In this document: positions 1 to 5,904 of the stretch, piece by piece
Position numbering within the stretch: position 1 is the stretch's first letter
Layout: each line of letters opens with the position of its first letter
Source of the DNA: Hyphomicrobiales bacterium
GTDB lineage: Bacteria > Pseudomonadota > Alphaproteobacteria > Rhizobiales > Afifellaceae
Reading direction: 5' to 3'
NCBI GenBank assembly: GCA_013812985.1
Contig: JACCSN010000469.1
Location: 1-5,912, forward strand
Length of the DNA: 5,912 bases
The notes under the pieces: model-generated
The model's input: the letters and a program-made list of their open reading frames with translations, nothing else
Told to the model about the DNA's origin: nothing
Databases searched by the model: none
Position numbers and translations under genes: made by a program

Positions 1-791
1 TGTCGCGCGAGATCGACGAAGCCGGGCGCGAGGCCGACCTGATGGCGCGCCTGCGGGCGATCTATGCCGGCCAGGGCATCCAGGTCTCCGACGCCGTGCT
101 CGTCCAGGGCATCAGGGCGCTCGACGAAAGCCGCTTCGTTTACACGCCGCCGGAGCCCAACCTTGCGACAAGCCTCGCCCTTCTCTGGGTGGAGAGGAAC
201 CGCTACCTCAAGGCGGCCGCCGCGCTCGTTTTGCTCGTGGCCGCGCTCGCCGGCGCTTATTACGAGACGCGGGTCAGACCGCTGAGGCAAACCGCGTCGG
301 CTTTGGAGGCAGCCCATTCGGAAGCGGTGGCGGAAGCCGCCGGCCCGGCCGGGCGCGAGCGCGCCGACCGTCTCCTGGATGCGGGTGCGGCGGCCCTTGA
401 GGAGTCCGACACCGGCGCCGCCGCGCAGGCGCTCGGCGATCTGCGGTCCCTCCGCGCCAGCCTTCAGAGCGAATACGAGCTGCGCATCGTGTCGACCGCC
501 TTCAAGGTGCCGCCGACCGCTCTCCATGAACGCATTCGCTACCTGATCGTGGAGGCTGTCGCGCCGGATGGCGGCATCCTCACCTTGCCGGTGGCTAACG
601 GCGAGGCTAAAGCGCCGCAACCGGTCGCGCGGTGGGGAATAGCGGTCAACCCGGATGTCTATCTCGCGGTGGATCAGGACCTGAAGGCCGATGGCAGGAT
701 CGACGACGCCGCGCTTGGGGTGAAGCGGCGAGGGGAGCCCGACGTGGAATTTCTGAAGCCGGTGCTGGGCAAGACGATTACCGAATGGTGA
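1..791 (+). CDS. DUF6384-like single-pass membrane protein, 5' end outside the window
   Basis: The reading frame is open from the first base (codons in register from position 3), so the true start lies upstream and ATG 42 is probably internal. Counting from that Met, residues 1-35 are helical and charged, residues 58-73 form one clear transmembrane helix (AAALVLLVAALAGAYY), and residues 85-145 are an Ala/Glu/Arg-rich probable coiled coil. A globular C-terminal domain follows, with 'EYELRIVS', 'YLIVEAVAPDGGILTLPV' and the ending 'LGVKRRGEPDVEF ... GKTITEW'. This layout and these motifs match what I recall of the DUF6384 family of rhizobial-type proteins, whose function is unknown. The protein is probably anchored in the inner membrane with the C-terminal domain on one face. 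The next gene begins 4 nt after the stop, suggesting co-transcription. The family name is from memory; the membrane topology is read from the sequence. Confidence 0.8.
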   Translation, partial: SREIDEAGREADLMARLRAIYAGQGIQVSDAVLVQGIRALDESRFVYTPPEPNLATSLALLWVERNRYLKAAAALVLLVAALAGAYYETRVRPLRQTASALEAAHSEAVAEAAGPAGRERADRLLDAGAAALEESDTGAAAQALGDLRSLRASLQSEYELRIVSTAFKVPPTALHERIRYLIVEAVAPDGGILTLPVANGEAKAPQPVARWGIAVNPDVYLAVDQDLKADGRIDDAALGVKRRGEPDVEFLKPVLGKTITEW

Positions 792-795
792 GATC

Positions 796-1137
796 GTGAG
801 CGAGCCGACATCCAGCGTCGCCGCTATCAGGCGCGACGCCCCGCCGGCCTCCGCCGAGATGTTGGCGGCGGCGGAGCGGAAGGCCGCGCAGGCCGAGTGC
901 GACCTGGAAGAGAAGCGCAAGCCTTACGAAGCCGATCCGCTGTTCATGTACCTGTGGACTCGCGCCTTCGGCACGCCACGCTACCGGGCGGTTCCGCTCG
1001 TCCGCTCTATAGACCGCAAGGTGGCGCGGCATATCGGTTTTGACGAAGCGCGGCGGAATTACGCGGTGCTGATCGAGCTGCCGGTCAGGCTGCGCGAGCA
1101 CGCGGAACGGCTGCGGGCGGAGCTGGGCGCCAACTAG
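796..1137 (+). CDS. Small conserved-type helical protein of unknown function (113 aa)
   Basis: The frame starts at GTG 796, four nucleotides after the stop of the DUF6384-like gene, with a modest GGTGAG ribosome site at 787-792. No ATG lies upstream in this frame within the gap. The protein is soluble and mostly helical: a low-complexity N-terminus (1-17), a charged probable coiled coil at 18-43 (EMLAAAERKAAQAECDLEEK), a central aromatic block 'DPLFMYLWTRAFGTPRYRA' at about 47-65, then 'ARRNYAVLIELPVRLREHAERL' to the end. I recall similar small hypothetical proteins next to DUF6384 genes in rhizobial-type genomes, but I know no function. The tight spacing suggests that it works with, or is regulated with, the upstream membrane protein. 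Codon use looks normal for the window, which supports a real gene. Confidence 0.75.
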   Translation: MSEPTSSVAAIRRDAPPASAEMLAAAERKAAQAECDLEEKRKPYEADPLFMYLWTRAFGTPRYRAVPLVRSIDRKVARHIGFDEARRNYAVLIELPVRLREHAERLRAELGAN

Positions 1138-1149
1138 GACAGCGCCAAT

Positions 1150-1162
1150 GCTCCGCCAGAGC
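1150..1162. terminator. Weak hairpin between convergent genes
   Basis: Between the stop codons of the two converging genes lies GCTC-CGCCA-GAGC followed by TTTA on the plus strand. The stem is only 4 bp and the T run is short, so this is at best a weak bidirectional terminator. No better hairpin is visible in the 26-nt gap. Confidence 0.15.
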
Positions 1163-1163
1163 T

Positions 1164-1556
1164 TTACATTCCCGAGGCGAGCGCCACGGCGAGCGTGATG
1201 ATGCCGCTCAAAATGCCCCAGCCGAGCGGCCGGAAGCGCTCGAAAATGACCGGGCCGCCCTGCGTGCCCGTCGTGCAGGTCGCCTCGGCGACGGTCGCCA
1301 CCGTATCGGCCGGCACCGGGAAACTGCAGCTCGGGCCGTAGCTCAGCACCGCGTGGCTCTCCTTGCCCTTCACCAGAACGCGGTCGCCGAGCTTCAAGCC
1401 GCCCGGCCCGGCGATCTGGACGAAGCCGCTGCCGCTGTCGACCAGCACCTTGCCGCCGATATCCGTCACCTCGGCGACAAAGGCCTCGCGGGCCGAAGCG
1501 GAACCGCAAGCCAGCACAGCCGCGATCGAAACCGCCATGAATTGATATCGACCCAT
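1164..1556 (-). CDS. Exported FecR-like small protein with hydrophobic C-terminus (130 aa)
   Basis: The chosen start is the ATG at 1556, because an AGGAGA ribosome site lies about 7 nt before it; the frame runs further upstream but has no comparable site. Residues 1-22 are a signal peptide (MGRYQFMAVSIAAVLACGSASA), probably cleaved after 'ASA'. 'VLAC' at 14-17 is a poor lipobox, so a lipoprotein is the less likely reading. Residues 25-75 look like a FecR-type beta segment ('GGKVLVDSGSGFVQI ... LKLGDRVLVKGKESHAVLSYG'). Cys77 and Cys94 could form a disulfide in the periplasm. The last 20 residues (LGWGILSGIITLAVALASGM) form a hydrophobic stretch ending the protein, either a membrane anchor or a surface helix. 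I recall similar short secreted proteins in Hyphomicrobiales, with no known role. It points away from the glycan cluster and shares the spacer at 1557-1861 with it. Confidence 0.8.
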   Translation of the reverse strand: MGRYQFMAVSIAAVLACGSASAREAFVAEVTDIGGKVLVDSGSGFVQIAGPGGLKLGDRVLVKGKESHAVLSYGPSCSFPVPADTVATVAEATCTTGTQGGPVIFERFRPLGWGILSGIITLAVALASGM

Positions 1557-1861
1557 CGAATCTTCTCCTAGAAGCGTAAGCGACAAGCGCTAGCGCCGCC
1601 GAACCGAAAGGACAAGAAGGACAGACCGCGCCCGTCGGCGAAACCCTGCTCGAAGGCGCGCAAGCACGTCGAGAACCCGCGCGCTGTGGCTTTTCGGACA
1701 CGGGGGTTGCGGGCACGCTCCGGAAGTTTCAAAGCCTGCGCGATCAGCACGGAGGTGTCGTCAGTCCCGAGCGCGACTACGATTAACCGCAAACTTATTT
1801 AAAAGATGCCGGCGCGACAGGCTCCGGTAATGTCCTCAGAAAGGCGAGGGAGCGGATGCAC
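1557..1861. other. Divergent intergenic spacer, no gene supported
   Basis: About 300 nt separate the exported protein (minus strand) from the methyltransferase (plus strand). Frames on both strands are open for 60-75 codons, but none has an ATG with a ribosome site and none gives a recognisable protein. The spacer must hold the leaders of both genes. Its only clearly AT-rich part is near 1782-1805; the rest has the base composition of the surrounding coding DNA, so a decayed gene cannot be excluded. Confidence 0.6.
1782..1805 (+). promoter_or_regulatory. AT-rich patch, probable promoter region of the methyltransferase gene
   Basis: The run ATTAACCGCAAACTTATTTA with following AAAAG stands out from the GC-rich surroundings and lies about 60-80 nt before the methyltransferase start. 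A TATTTA-like element at 1796-1801 could serve as a -10 box, but I see no convincing -35 hexamer at the right distance. This is inference from base composition and position. Confidence 0.25.
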
Positions 1862-2551
1862 ATGACTGTCGAGGGGCTTGGTCGCAGCATCGTGAAGCGG
1901 GCGCAAATCAGGTTGCATCACAGCCTCATAGACTTTGCTCACGATCGCCTGCAGGGGACCGAAACACACGGACAGCATTGGCCTGCCGACCGGTCGCTCG
2001 GCAGTCCCAGCGCACGACACGCCAATAAATACGAACCGAGCCCGACTGCGATATTCAACCGCCTCCTCAAGGCGCTCGATCTCGATGTCTCAAGCTTTGT
2101 CTTCGTCGACCTGGGATCGGGGAAGGGGCGGACGCTCCTCATGGCCGCCGAGAAGCCCTTCGTGCGGGTTGAAGGCGTCGAGATCGCTGGAGATCTGCAC
2201 CAGACCGCATTGCGCAACATCGAGCACGCGCATTCGAAAGGTAAGCCGCTTGCGCCGATGGTCGCCCGGCATATGGACGCTCTCACTTACGAGTTCCCGC
2301 AAGAACCGTTCGTGCTCTATCTTTTTAATCCGTTCGACGCCGAGCTCATGGCGCAGGTGCGGGACAGATTACGAGCCTCGTTGAAAGTAGCACGCCAGGA
2401 TTGTTTCATCATTTATCTGAATTCGAAGCATCGACGCCTGTTCGATCAGGACGAGACCTTCGCGGAGCTGCCGCGCATGGCGTGGGAGCGTGCGATCGAC
2501 CGCCTCCTCTCTCCTTGGCCATTCGCCATCTACCGCGGCCGCCGCGGCTAG
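1862..2551 (+). CDS. Class I SAM-dependent methyltransferase (229 aa)
   Basis: The protein has a complete Rossmann-type methyltransferase core. SAM motif I is VDLGSGKGRTLL (from about residue 82), the acidic ribose-binding strand follows as 'VEGVEI' (103-108), and a motif IV-like strand 'FVLYLFNPFD' lies at 150-159. Before the core is 'HWPAD' (39-43) and 'NKYEPSP' (55-61); after it is a C-terminal block with 'YLNSKHRRLFD' (185-195) and 'LSPWPFAIYR' (216-225). There is no signal peptide or membrane helix, so it is cytoplasmic. Known relatives with 'YEPTP ... VDxGSGKGRxLLxAAE' are annotated only as methyltransferases; the substrate is unknown. Two Mets compete: GAGGGAG at 1846-1852 sits 9 nt from ATG 1862 but only 3 nt from ATG 1856, so 1862 is preferred. 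Its position beside a flippase suggests glycan or lipid-carrier modification, which is inference. An internally deleted paralogue lies at 5420-5806. Confidence 0.88.
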   Translation: MTVEGLGRSIVKRAQIRLHHSLIDFAHDRLQGTETHGQHWPADRSLGSPSARHANKYEPSPTAIFNRLLKALDLDVSSFVFVDLGSGKGRTLLMAAEKPFVRVEGVEIAGDLHQTALRNIEHAHSKGKPLAPMVARHMDALTYEFPQEPFVLYLFNPFDAELMAQVRDRLRASLKVARQDCFIIYLNSKHRRLFDQDETFAELPRMAWERAIDRLLSPWPFAIYRGRRG

Positions 2552-2606
2552 GCCAATCAGCCGCCGGGGCGCAAGCGCGATTGCCGCTGTGACGAGCGTC
2601 AGGTCA

Positions 2607-2650
2607 ATAGAGTTTACAACCGTCAACGTTAATCCTCAGTAATTTACTTG
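2607..2650 (+). promoter_or_regulatory. AT-rich region before the flippase, possible promoter
   Basis: The 148-nt gap after the methyltransferase is the second AT-rich island of the window. TTTACA at 2613-2618 and AGTAAT at 2638-2643 resemble -35 and -10 boxes, but the 19-nt spacing is long. TTAA at 2629-2632 followed seven bases later by TAAT is half of a CtrA-type TTAA-N7-TTAA site, which I do not regard as enough to call one. The flippase and the genes after it may therefore start their own transcript rather than depend on the methyltransferase promoter. Confidence 0.3.
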
Positions 2651-2699
2651 AAGCGGTCACAAGATGATAGGACTTCCGCGGCGCATGCGGAGGCCAGGG

Positions 2700-4148
2700 A
2701 TGACAATGGACACGGCGCTGGAGCGCGATCTCCCGCCCGCTCTTGAAGGCCAGGCGACGCGTACGCCCGCGGCGGCAAGCCGCTTCAGGACCGGCATCGG
2801 CCGGCTGGGGCTCTCGCTCCGGGGCGGCGAAAGCGGCTCGAGCACGGATCGCAAGGCGCGCCGTTTCGCCAGCCTGACCTTCATGATTCGCGTCGCCAAT
2901 GCCGGGCTTGTCCTCGTCACGCAAATCCTCCTGGCGCGCTGGATCGGCGGCTACGAGTTCGGCATCTATACTTATGTGTGGGCTTGGGTGGTGCTGCTCG
3001 GGGCGCTCACGCAGCTCGGCCTGGCCGCCTCCGCCCAGCGTTTCGTTCCCGAATATGTCGAGCGCGGCGAATGGAGTCTTCTCCGGGGGTATGTGACCGG
3101 CGCCCGCTGGATGGCGGTCGCGCTGTCGACCGCCTTCGTGACGGCCGGGGCCATCCTGATCCACCTGTTCAGCGGCTATCTCGACGCATGGCTCGTCGTG
3201 CCGCTTTACCTCGGGCTCGCCTGCGTGCCGATGTTCGCGCTGACATCCATGCAGGAGGGGCTGGCGCGAAGCTATGACTGGCCGCAGCTCGCCATGGGGC
3301 CGGGCTATTTTCTTCGCCCGCTGCTTCTGATCGCGATCCTTGTCGGATTTGTTGCGACCGGGCGCGATCTCGCCGCGACGGAAGTCATGTGGGCTTCTCT
3401 CGCCGCCACCTGGGTTGCGGCGCTCGTGCAACTCGCGATGCTGGATACCCGGCTGAGAAAGAGCATAGCGCGGGGGCCGCGGGCTTACGCGCCTCGCCTT
3501 TGGCTGAAGTTCGCCTTCGCGATCTATATGGTCGACGGCTTCTACCTGCTCCTCACCCACTGCGACATTATTCTCTTGCAGCTCTTTGTCGAACCGGACC
3601 AGGTCGGCATCTATTCCGCTTCCGTCAAGCTGGCCTCGGTCGTCAGCTTCGTCTATTTCGCCGTCTCGGCCGCGGCCGCCCACAAATTCACCGAGCTCCA
3701 GGTCTCGGGCCGAGGCGAGGAACTGAACGCCTTCATGCGGACCTCCGTCCGCTGGACGTTCTTGCCGTCGCTTGCCATCTCCGCCGCGATCGTCGCCCTC
3801 GGCAAGCCTCTCCTGTGGCTGTTCGGGCCGGAATTCGTCGATGGCTACCCCCTCTTGGCCATACTCGTCGTCGGGCTGCTTGCCCGCGCTTCCGTCGGGC
3901 CTGTCGAGCGGCTCTTGACGATGTGCGGGCAGCAGACGTTCTGCGCCCTCATCTATGCATCCGCTTTCGTGCTGAACATTGCCCTGAACCTCTTCCTCGT
4001 GCCGAAGTTCGGGCTGCCCGGCGCGGCAATCGCCACCGCGACCGCGCTCGTCGTCGAATCGATTCTGCTGTTCCTCGTCGCCAAGCGTCGCCTGGGCATC
4101 CACGCCTTTTTCTATCTCCCCGGCGGCCGCCCGGCCGGCGCCGCATGA
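2700..4148 (+). CDS. Polysaccharide flippase, MOP superfamily (Wzx/PST-like), 482 aa
   Basis: This is a polytopic inner-membrane protein expected to flip a lipid-linked oligosaccharide to the periplasmic side for polymerisation or transfer. Start 2700 is chosen because GGAGG at 2689-2693 lies 6 nt upstream; ATG 2664 lacks a ribosome site. The first 55 residues are a polar cytoplasmic extension. About twelve hydrophobic helices follow, beginning with 'FMIRVANAGLVLVTQILLAR' at 61-80. Family hallmarks include 'GGYEFGIYTYVWAW' (83-96), 'SAQRFVPEYV' (111-120), 'VGIYSASVKLASVVSF' (302-317), 'LLWLFGPEFVDGYPLLAIL' (371-389), and 'LNIALNLFLVPKFGLPGAAIATATAL' near 425-450. The length is usual for the family. 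The next gene starts 29 nt downstream and they are almost surely co-transcribed. The transported glycan cannot be told, since no glycosyltransferase is in view. Confidence 0.92.
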   Translation: MTMDTALERDLPPALEGQATRTPAAASRFRTGIGRLGLSLRGGESGSSTDRKARRFASLTFMIRVANAGLVLVTQILLARWIGGYEFGIYTYVWAWVVLLGALTQLGLAASAQRFVPEYVERGEWSLLRGYVTGARWMAVALSTAFVTAGAILIHLFSGYLDAWLVVPLYLGLACVPMFALTSMQEGLARSYDWPQLAMGPGYFLRPLLLIAILVGFVATGRDLAATEVMWASLAATWVAALVQLAMLDTRLRKSIARGPRAYAPRLWLKFAFAIYMVDGFYLLLTHCDIILLQLFVEPDQVGIYSASVKLASVVSFVYFAVSAAAAHKFTELQVSGRGEELNAFMRTSVRWTFLPSLAISAAIVALGKPLLWLFGPEFVDGYPLLAILVVGLLARASVGPVERLLTMCGQQTFCALIYASAFVLNIALNLFLVPKFGLPGAAIATATALVVESILLFLVAKRRLGIHAFFYLPGGRPAGAA

Positions 4149-4177
4149 CCACCGTGTTCACGACAGGAGACGAAACC

Positions 4178-5302
4178 ATGTCGGCAGCAGATGTTGCGAA
4201 CGGCGCCTTCTTCGGTTCGCCCGGCGCGCTAGCGCCGTCCCACGAGCAGTTCAGCTCCGGCCTCAGCATCGAGACTGATACCGTCTCGCATGCGACCTGG
4301 GCGGCGGTGCTGGCCGAATTCGGCGATCCGCATTACGAGCAGACGCCGTCCTTCATCGGCGGCCAGCGGGGCGAGCGCGCCAGTCACCTTCTGATGCGCC
4401 TGGGCGGCGTCGCGGTCGCCGGCGCCCGCGTCGGGATCTACACGCTCCCAGGCTGGCCGCAGGGGCTGGCGCTGATCAGGCTAGGGCCCTTCTGGCGGCA
4501 GCGCGACCGGCCCGCGGATCCCGCTCTCTACCGCACCGTCGTCGCCGCTTTGGTGGACGAATACTGCGTTCGCCGCGGCCATTGCCTGACCATCCGCCCG
4601 CGCCCCAATCCGGACTTCTTCGACGCGGAATGCGCGATCCTGGAAGAGCTCGGCTTCGCCGAGCGGCGGAACATTCCGGCGCCGGAGCGCTACCTTGTCG
4701 ACGCCTCGCTCGACGAAGCCGCGCAGATGAAGAGCCTGGAGCAGAAGTGGCGCTACAACCTCCGTCAGGCGCTGCCGCACGGCTTCGACATCCGGCTGTG
4801 CGAGACCGACGCGGATGTGGCGACCTTCCACGCGCTCTACGAGCGCATGGCGTCGCGCAAGAACTTTGGCCACGCCGGCATGTTCAAGGCGACCGGCGAG
4901 CTGATGCGGCTCCCCGAATCGATCCGCATGCGGCTTGTTCTGGCGAGCCTCGACGGCAAGCCCCTGGTCGGCGCCACCGTCGGCGTCCTCGGCGACACCG
5001 CCTATTACGTCCATGGCGCCAGTGACGACGAAGCGCTGCCGCTGAAAGCCGGGTACGCGCTGCAATGGTGGATCCTGAGCTGGCTCCGCGGGATGGACGC
5101 ACGCTGGTACGACCTCGGCGGCAGCTTGGGGAACGAGGGCCTGCGCCAGTTCAAGAAAGGCCTGACCGGCAAGCGCGGCGCCACGGTCTCGATGCGCGAA
5201 TTCGACTATTGGGCCAAACCCGGCGGCCGCGTCGCCGGCGACCTGATCTACAAGCTCCGCGACGCCAAGACGCGCTTCGAGGACTGGCGGCGGGGAAGAT
5301 AG
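4178..5302 (+). CDS. FemAB/BioF2-like GNAT-fold transferase (374 aa)
   Basis: The protein resembles the FemAB/FemX-like acyl or aminoacyl transferases (BioF2-like, Acetyltransf_6 type), which carry two tandem GNAT folds. The second half has the hallmarks: 'EQKWRYNLRQA' at 188-198, a central strand pair 'PLVGATVGVLGDTAYYVHGASDD' at 262-284, the helix 'LKAGYALQWWILSWL' at 289-303, and 'YDLGGSLGNEGLRQFKKGLTG' at 311-331. The first half (about 40-170) is a degenerate GNAT-like domain. It has no signal or membrane segment, so it acts in the cytoplasm, perhaps at the membrane. AGGAGA at 4165-4170 lies 7 nt before ATG 4178, so this start is preferred over ATG 4145, which overlaps the flippase stop as ATGA. 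Gram-positive relatives add amino acids to lipid II; relatives in Gram-negative polysaccharide loci have mostly unproven substrates. Together with the flippase this suggests modification of a lipid-linked glycan. Confidence 0.87.
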   Translation: MSAADVANGAFFGSPGALAPSHEQFSSGLSIETDTVSHATWAAVLAEFGDPHYEQTPSFIGGQRGERASHLLMRLGGVAVAGARVGIYTLPGWPQGLALIRLGPFWRQRDRPADPALYRTVVAALVDEYCVRRGHCLTIRPRPNPDFFDAECAILEELGFAERRNIPAPERYLVDASLDEAAQMKSLEQKWRYNLRQALPHGFDIRLCETDADVATFHALYERMASRKNFGHAGMFKATGELMRLPESIRMRLVLASLDGKPLVGATVGVLGDTAYYVHGASDDEALPLKAGYALQWWILSWLRGMDARWYDLGGSLGNEGLRQFKKGLTGKRGATVSMREFDYWAKPGGRVAGDLIYKLRDAKTRFEDWRRGR

Positions 5303-5325
5303 GCGTAGCGGCGGCGCCAGGGCCT

Positions 5326-5368
5326 CAACCTCCCTCTCTGCGCGCGGGGCGGCGACGCGGAGGGGTTG
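5326..5368 (+). terminator. Possible GC-rich hairpin after the FemAB-like gene
   Basis: CAACC-tc-CCTC (5326-5336) can pair with GAGGGGTTG (5360-5368), giving a 9-bp stem with a two-base bulge and a 23-nt GC-rich loop. No T run follows, so it may be an mRNA structure, an attenuating element, or chance in GC-rich DNA rather than a rho-independent terminator. Confidence 0.2.
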
Positions 5369-5419
5369 CACGGAAGCGGGGCGTCTCGAAGCCCTGAAAG
5401 CCGATTGGGAGGGAACCTG

Positions 5420-5806
5420 ATGTCTATGCAACTCGCGCGCAAAATCCTGAAGGCGGCGCAGATCCGCCTGCATCGCGACCAGCTGGACCGCGATCACGAC
5501 CGCTCGCATCACTTGCAGACCGATGGCCTGCATTGGCCAGCCGATCTCCGTCTCCACGGACCACATGCGGGGTGCATCGTCATGTACCTGAATGCCAAGC
5601 ACCGGCGCGTGTTCGACGAAGACGCGTCCTTTGAAGAGATCCCGCGCGCCGGTTGGGAGGATTCCCTCGACCGCATCCTGTCGCCCTGGCCGATCGCGAT
5701 CTACCGCGCCGGCACAGCGCTTAGTCGCCGTTCGGCCGGGCCGGCTCCTGAAGATGCCGGTCGTCGCCGCGGGGCCGGCTCTCGCCCCCACGAGCAATCG
5801 CGGTAG
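5420..5806 (+). pseudogene. Internally deleted paralogue of the SAM methyltransferase (128-aa ORF)
   Basis: The ORF begins at ATG 5420 after a strong GGGAGGGA ribosome site (5407-5414). Its first 42 residues follow the N-terminus of the methyltransferase at 1862: 'KAAQIRLHRDQLDRDHDR' against 'KRAQIRLHHSLIDFAHDR', then 'HWPAD' in both. After a short junction (residues about 43-51, 5546-5572) it resumes with 'CIVMYLNAKHRRVFDED' against 'CFIIYLNSKHRRLFDQD', and continues through 'LSPWPIAIYR' (87-96). About 128 residues present in the intact copy are absent, including YEPSP, the SAM motif I and the motif IV strand, so it cannot bind SAM as a methyltransferase. About 32 residues of Arg/Gly/Pro-rich sequence unlike the intact copy follow before the stop. 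The missing length is a multiple of three, so the frame survives. It could be a decaying deletion product, an assembly error, or a small retained protein with a new role. Confidence 0.75.
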
Positions 5807-5904
5807 CCCCTTGCCGCCGGCTCGCCCGCGCGGCACACTCCGCCCGTCGGCGCCGCGACGAGCGGTCGAAACCGGAATGCAATGACCCAAGGGGAGGGAA
5901 TCGA
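5807..5904 (+). other. GC-rich spacer before the next gene
   Basis: The 98 nt between the truncated paralogue and the next start are GC-rich with no clear promoter. Two GCCGGCTC motifs lie just upstream, inside the 3' end of the truncated ORF, and a third (GCCGGCTCG) lies at the start of the spacer; I see no wider repeat. GGGGAGGG at about 5891-5898 serves the next gene. Confidence 0.4.

Noticed and set aside
778..1716. 312-codon antisense open frame across the small helical protein and the exported protein
   Set aside because: It overlaps two better-supported genes in other frames and is Arg-rich with no domain.
1577..1786. Plus-strand frame in the spacer ending 'LRDQHGGVVSPERDYD'
   Set aside because: The end looks protein-like, but there is no start codon with a ribosome site and no family that I recognise.
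1568..1792. 74-codon minus-strand frame in the divergent spacer
   Set aside because: It starts at TTG without a ribosome site, shows no recognisable motif, and its stop lies within the ribosome site of the exported-protein gene.
2532..2546. CCGCGG inverted repeat at the end of the intact methyltransferase gene
   Set aside because: It lies inside the coding sequence, has a 3-nt loop and no T run; it is most likely GC-rich codon use.
2629..2643. CtrA-like site TTAA-N7-TAAT
   Set aside because: Only one half matches TTAA; in an AT-rich promoter patch this is expected by chance.
2604..4103. 499-codon antisense open frame opposite the flippase
   Set aside because: The product is a low-complexity Arg/Glu/Gly/Asp-rich shadow; the plus-strand frame has clear transmembrane helices and family motifs. 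Long antisense frames are common in GC-rich coding DNA.
3389..4144. N-terminal extension of the FemAB-like frame back into the flippase gene
   Set aside because: The extension is an Arg/Pro-rich shadow of the flippase; a strong ribosome site places the start at 4178.
4481..5890. 469-codon antisense open frame opposite the FemAB-like gene and the truncated paralogue
   Set aside because: It has no recognisable motif, and the plus strand carries two recognisable families across the same bases.
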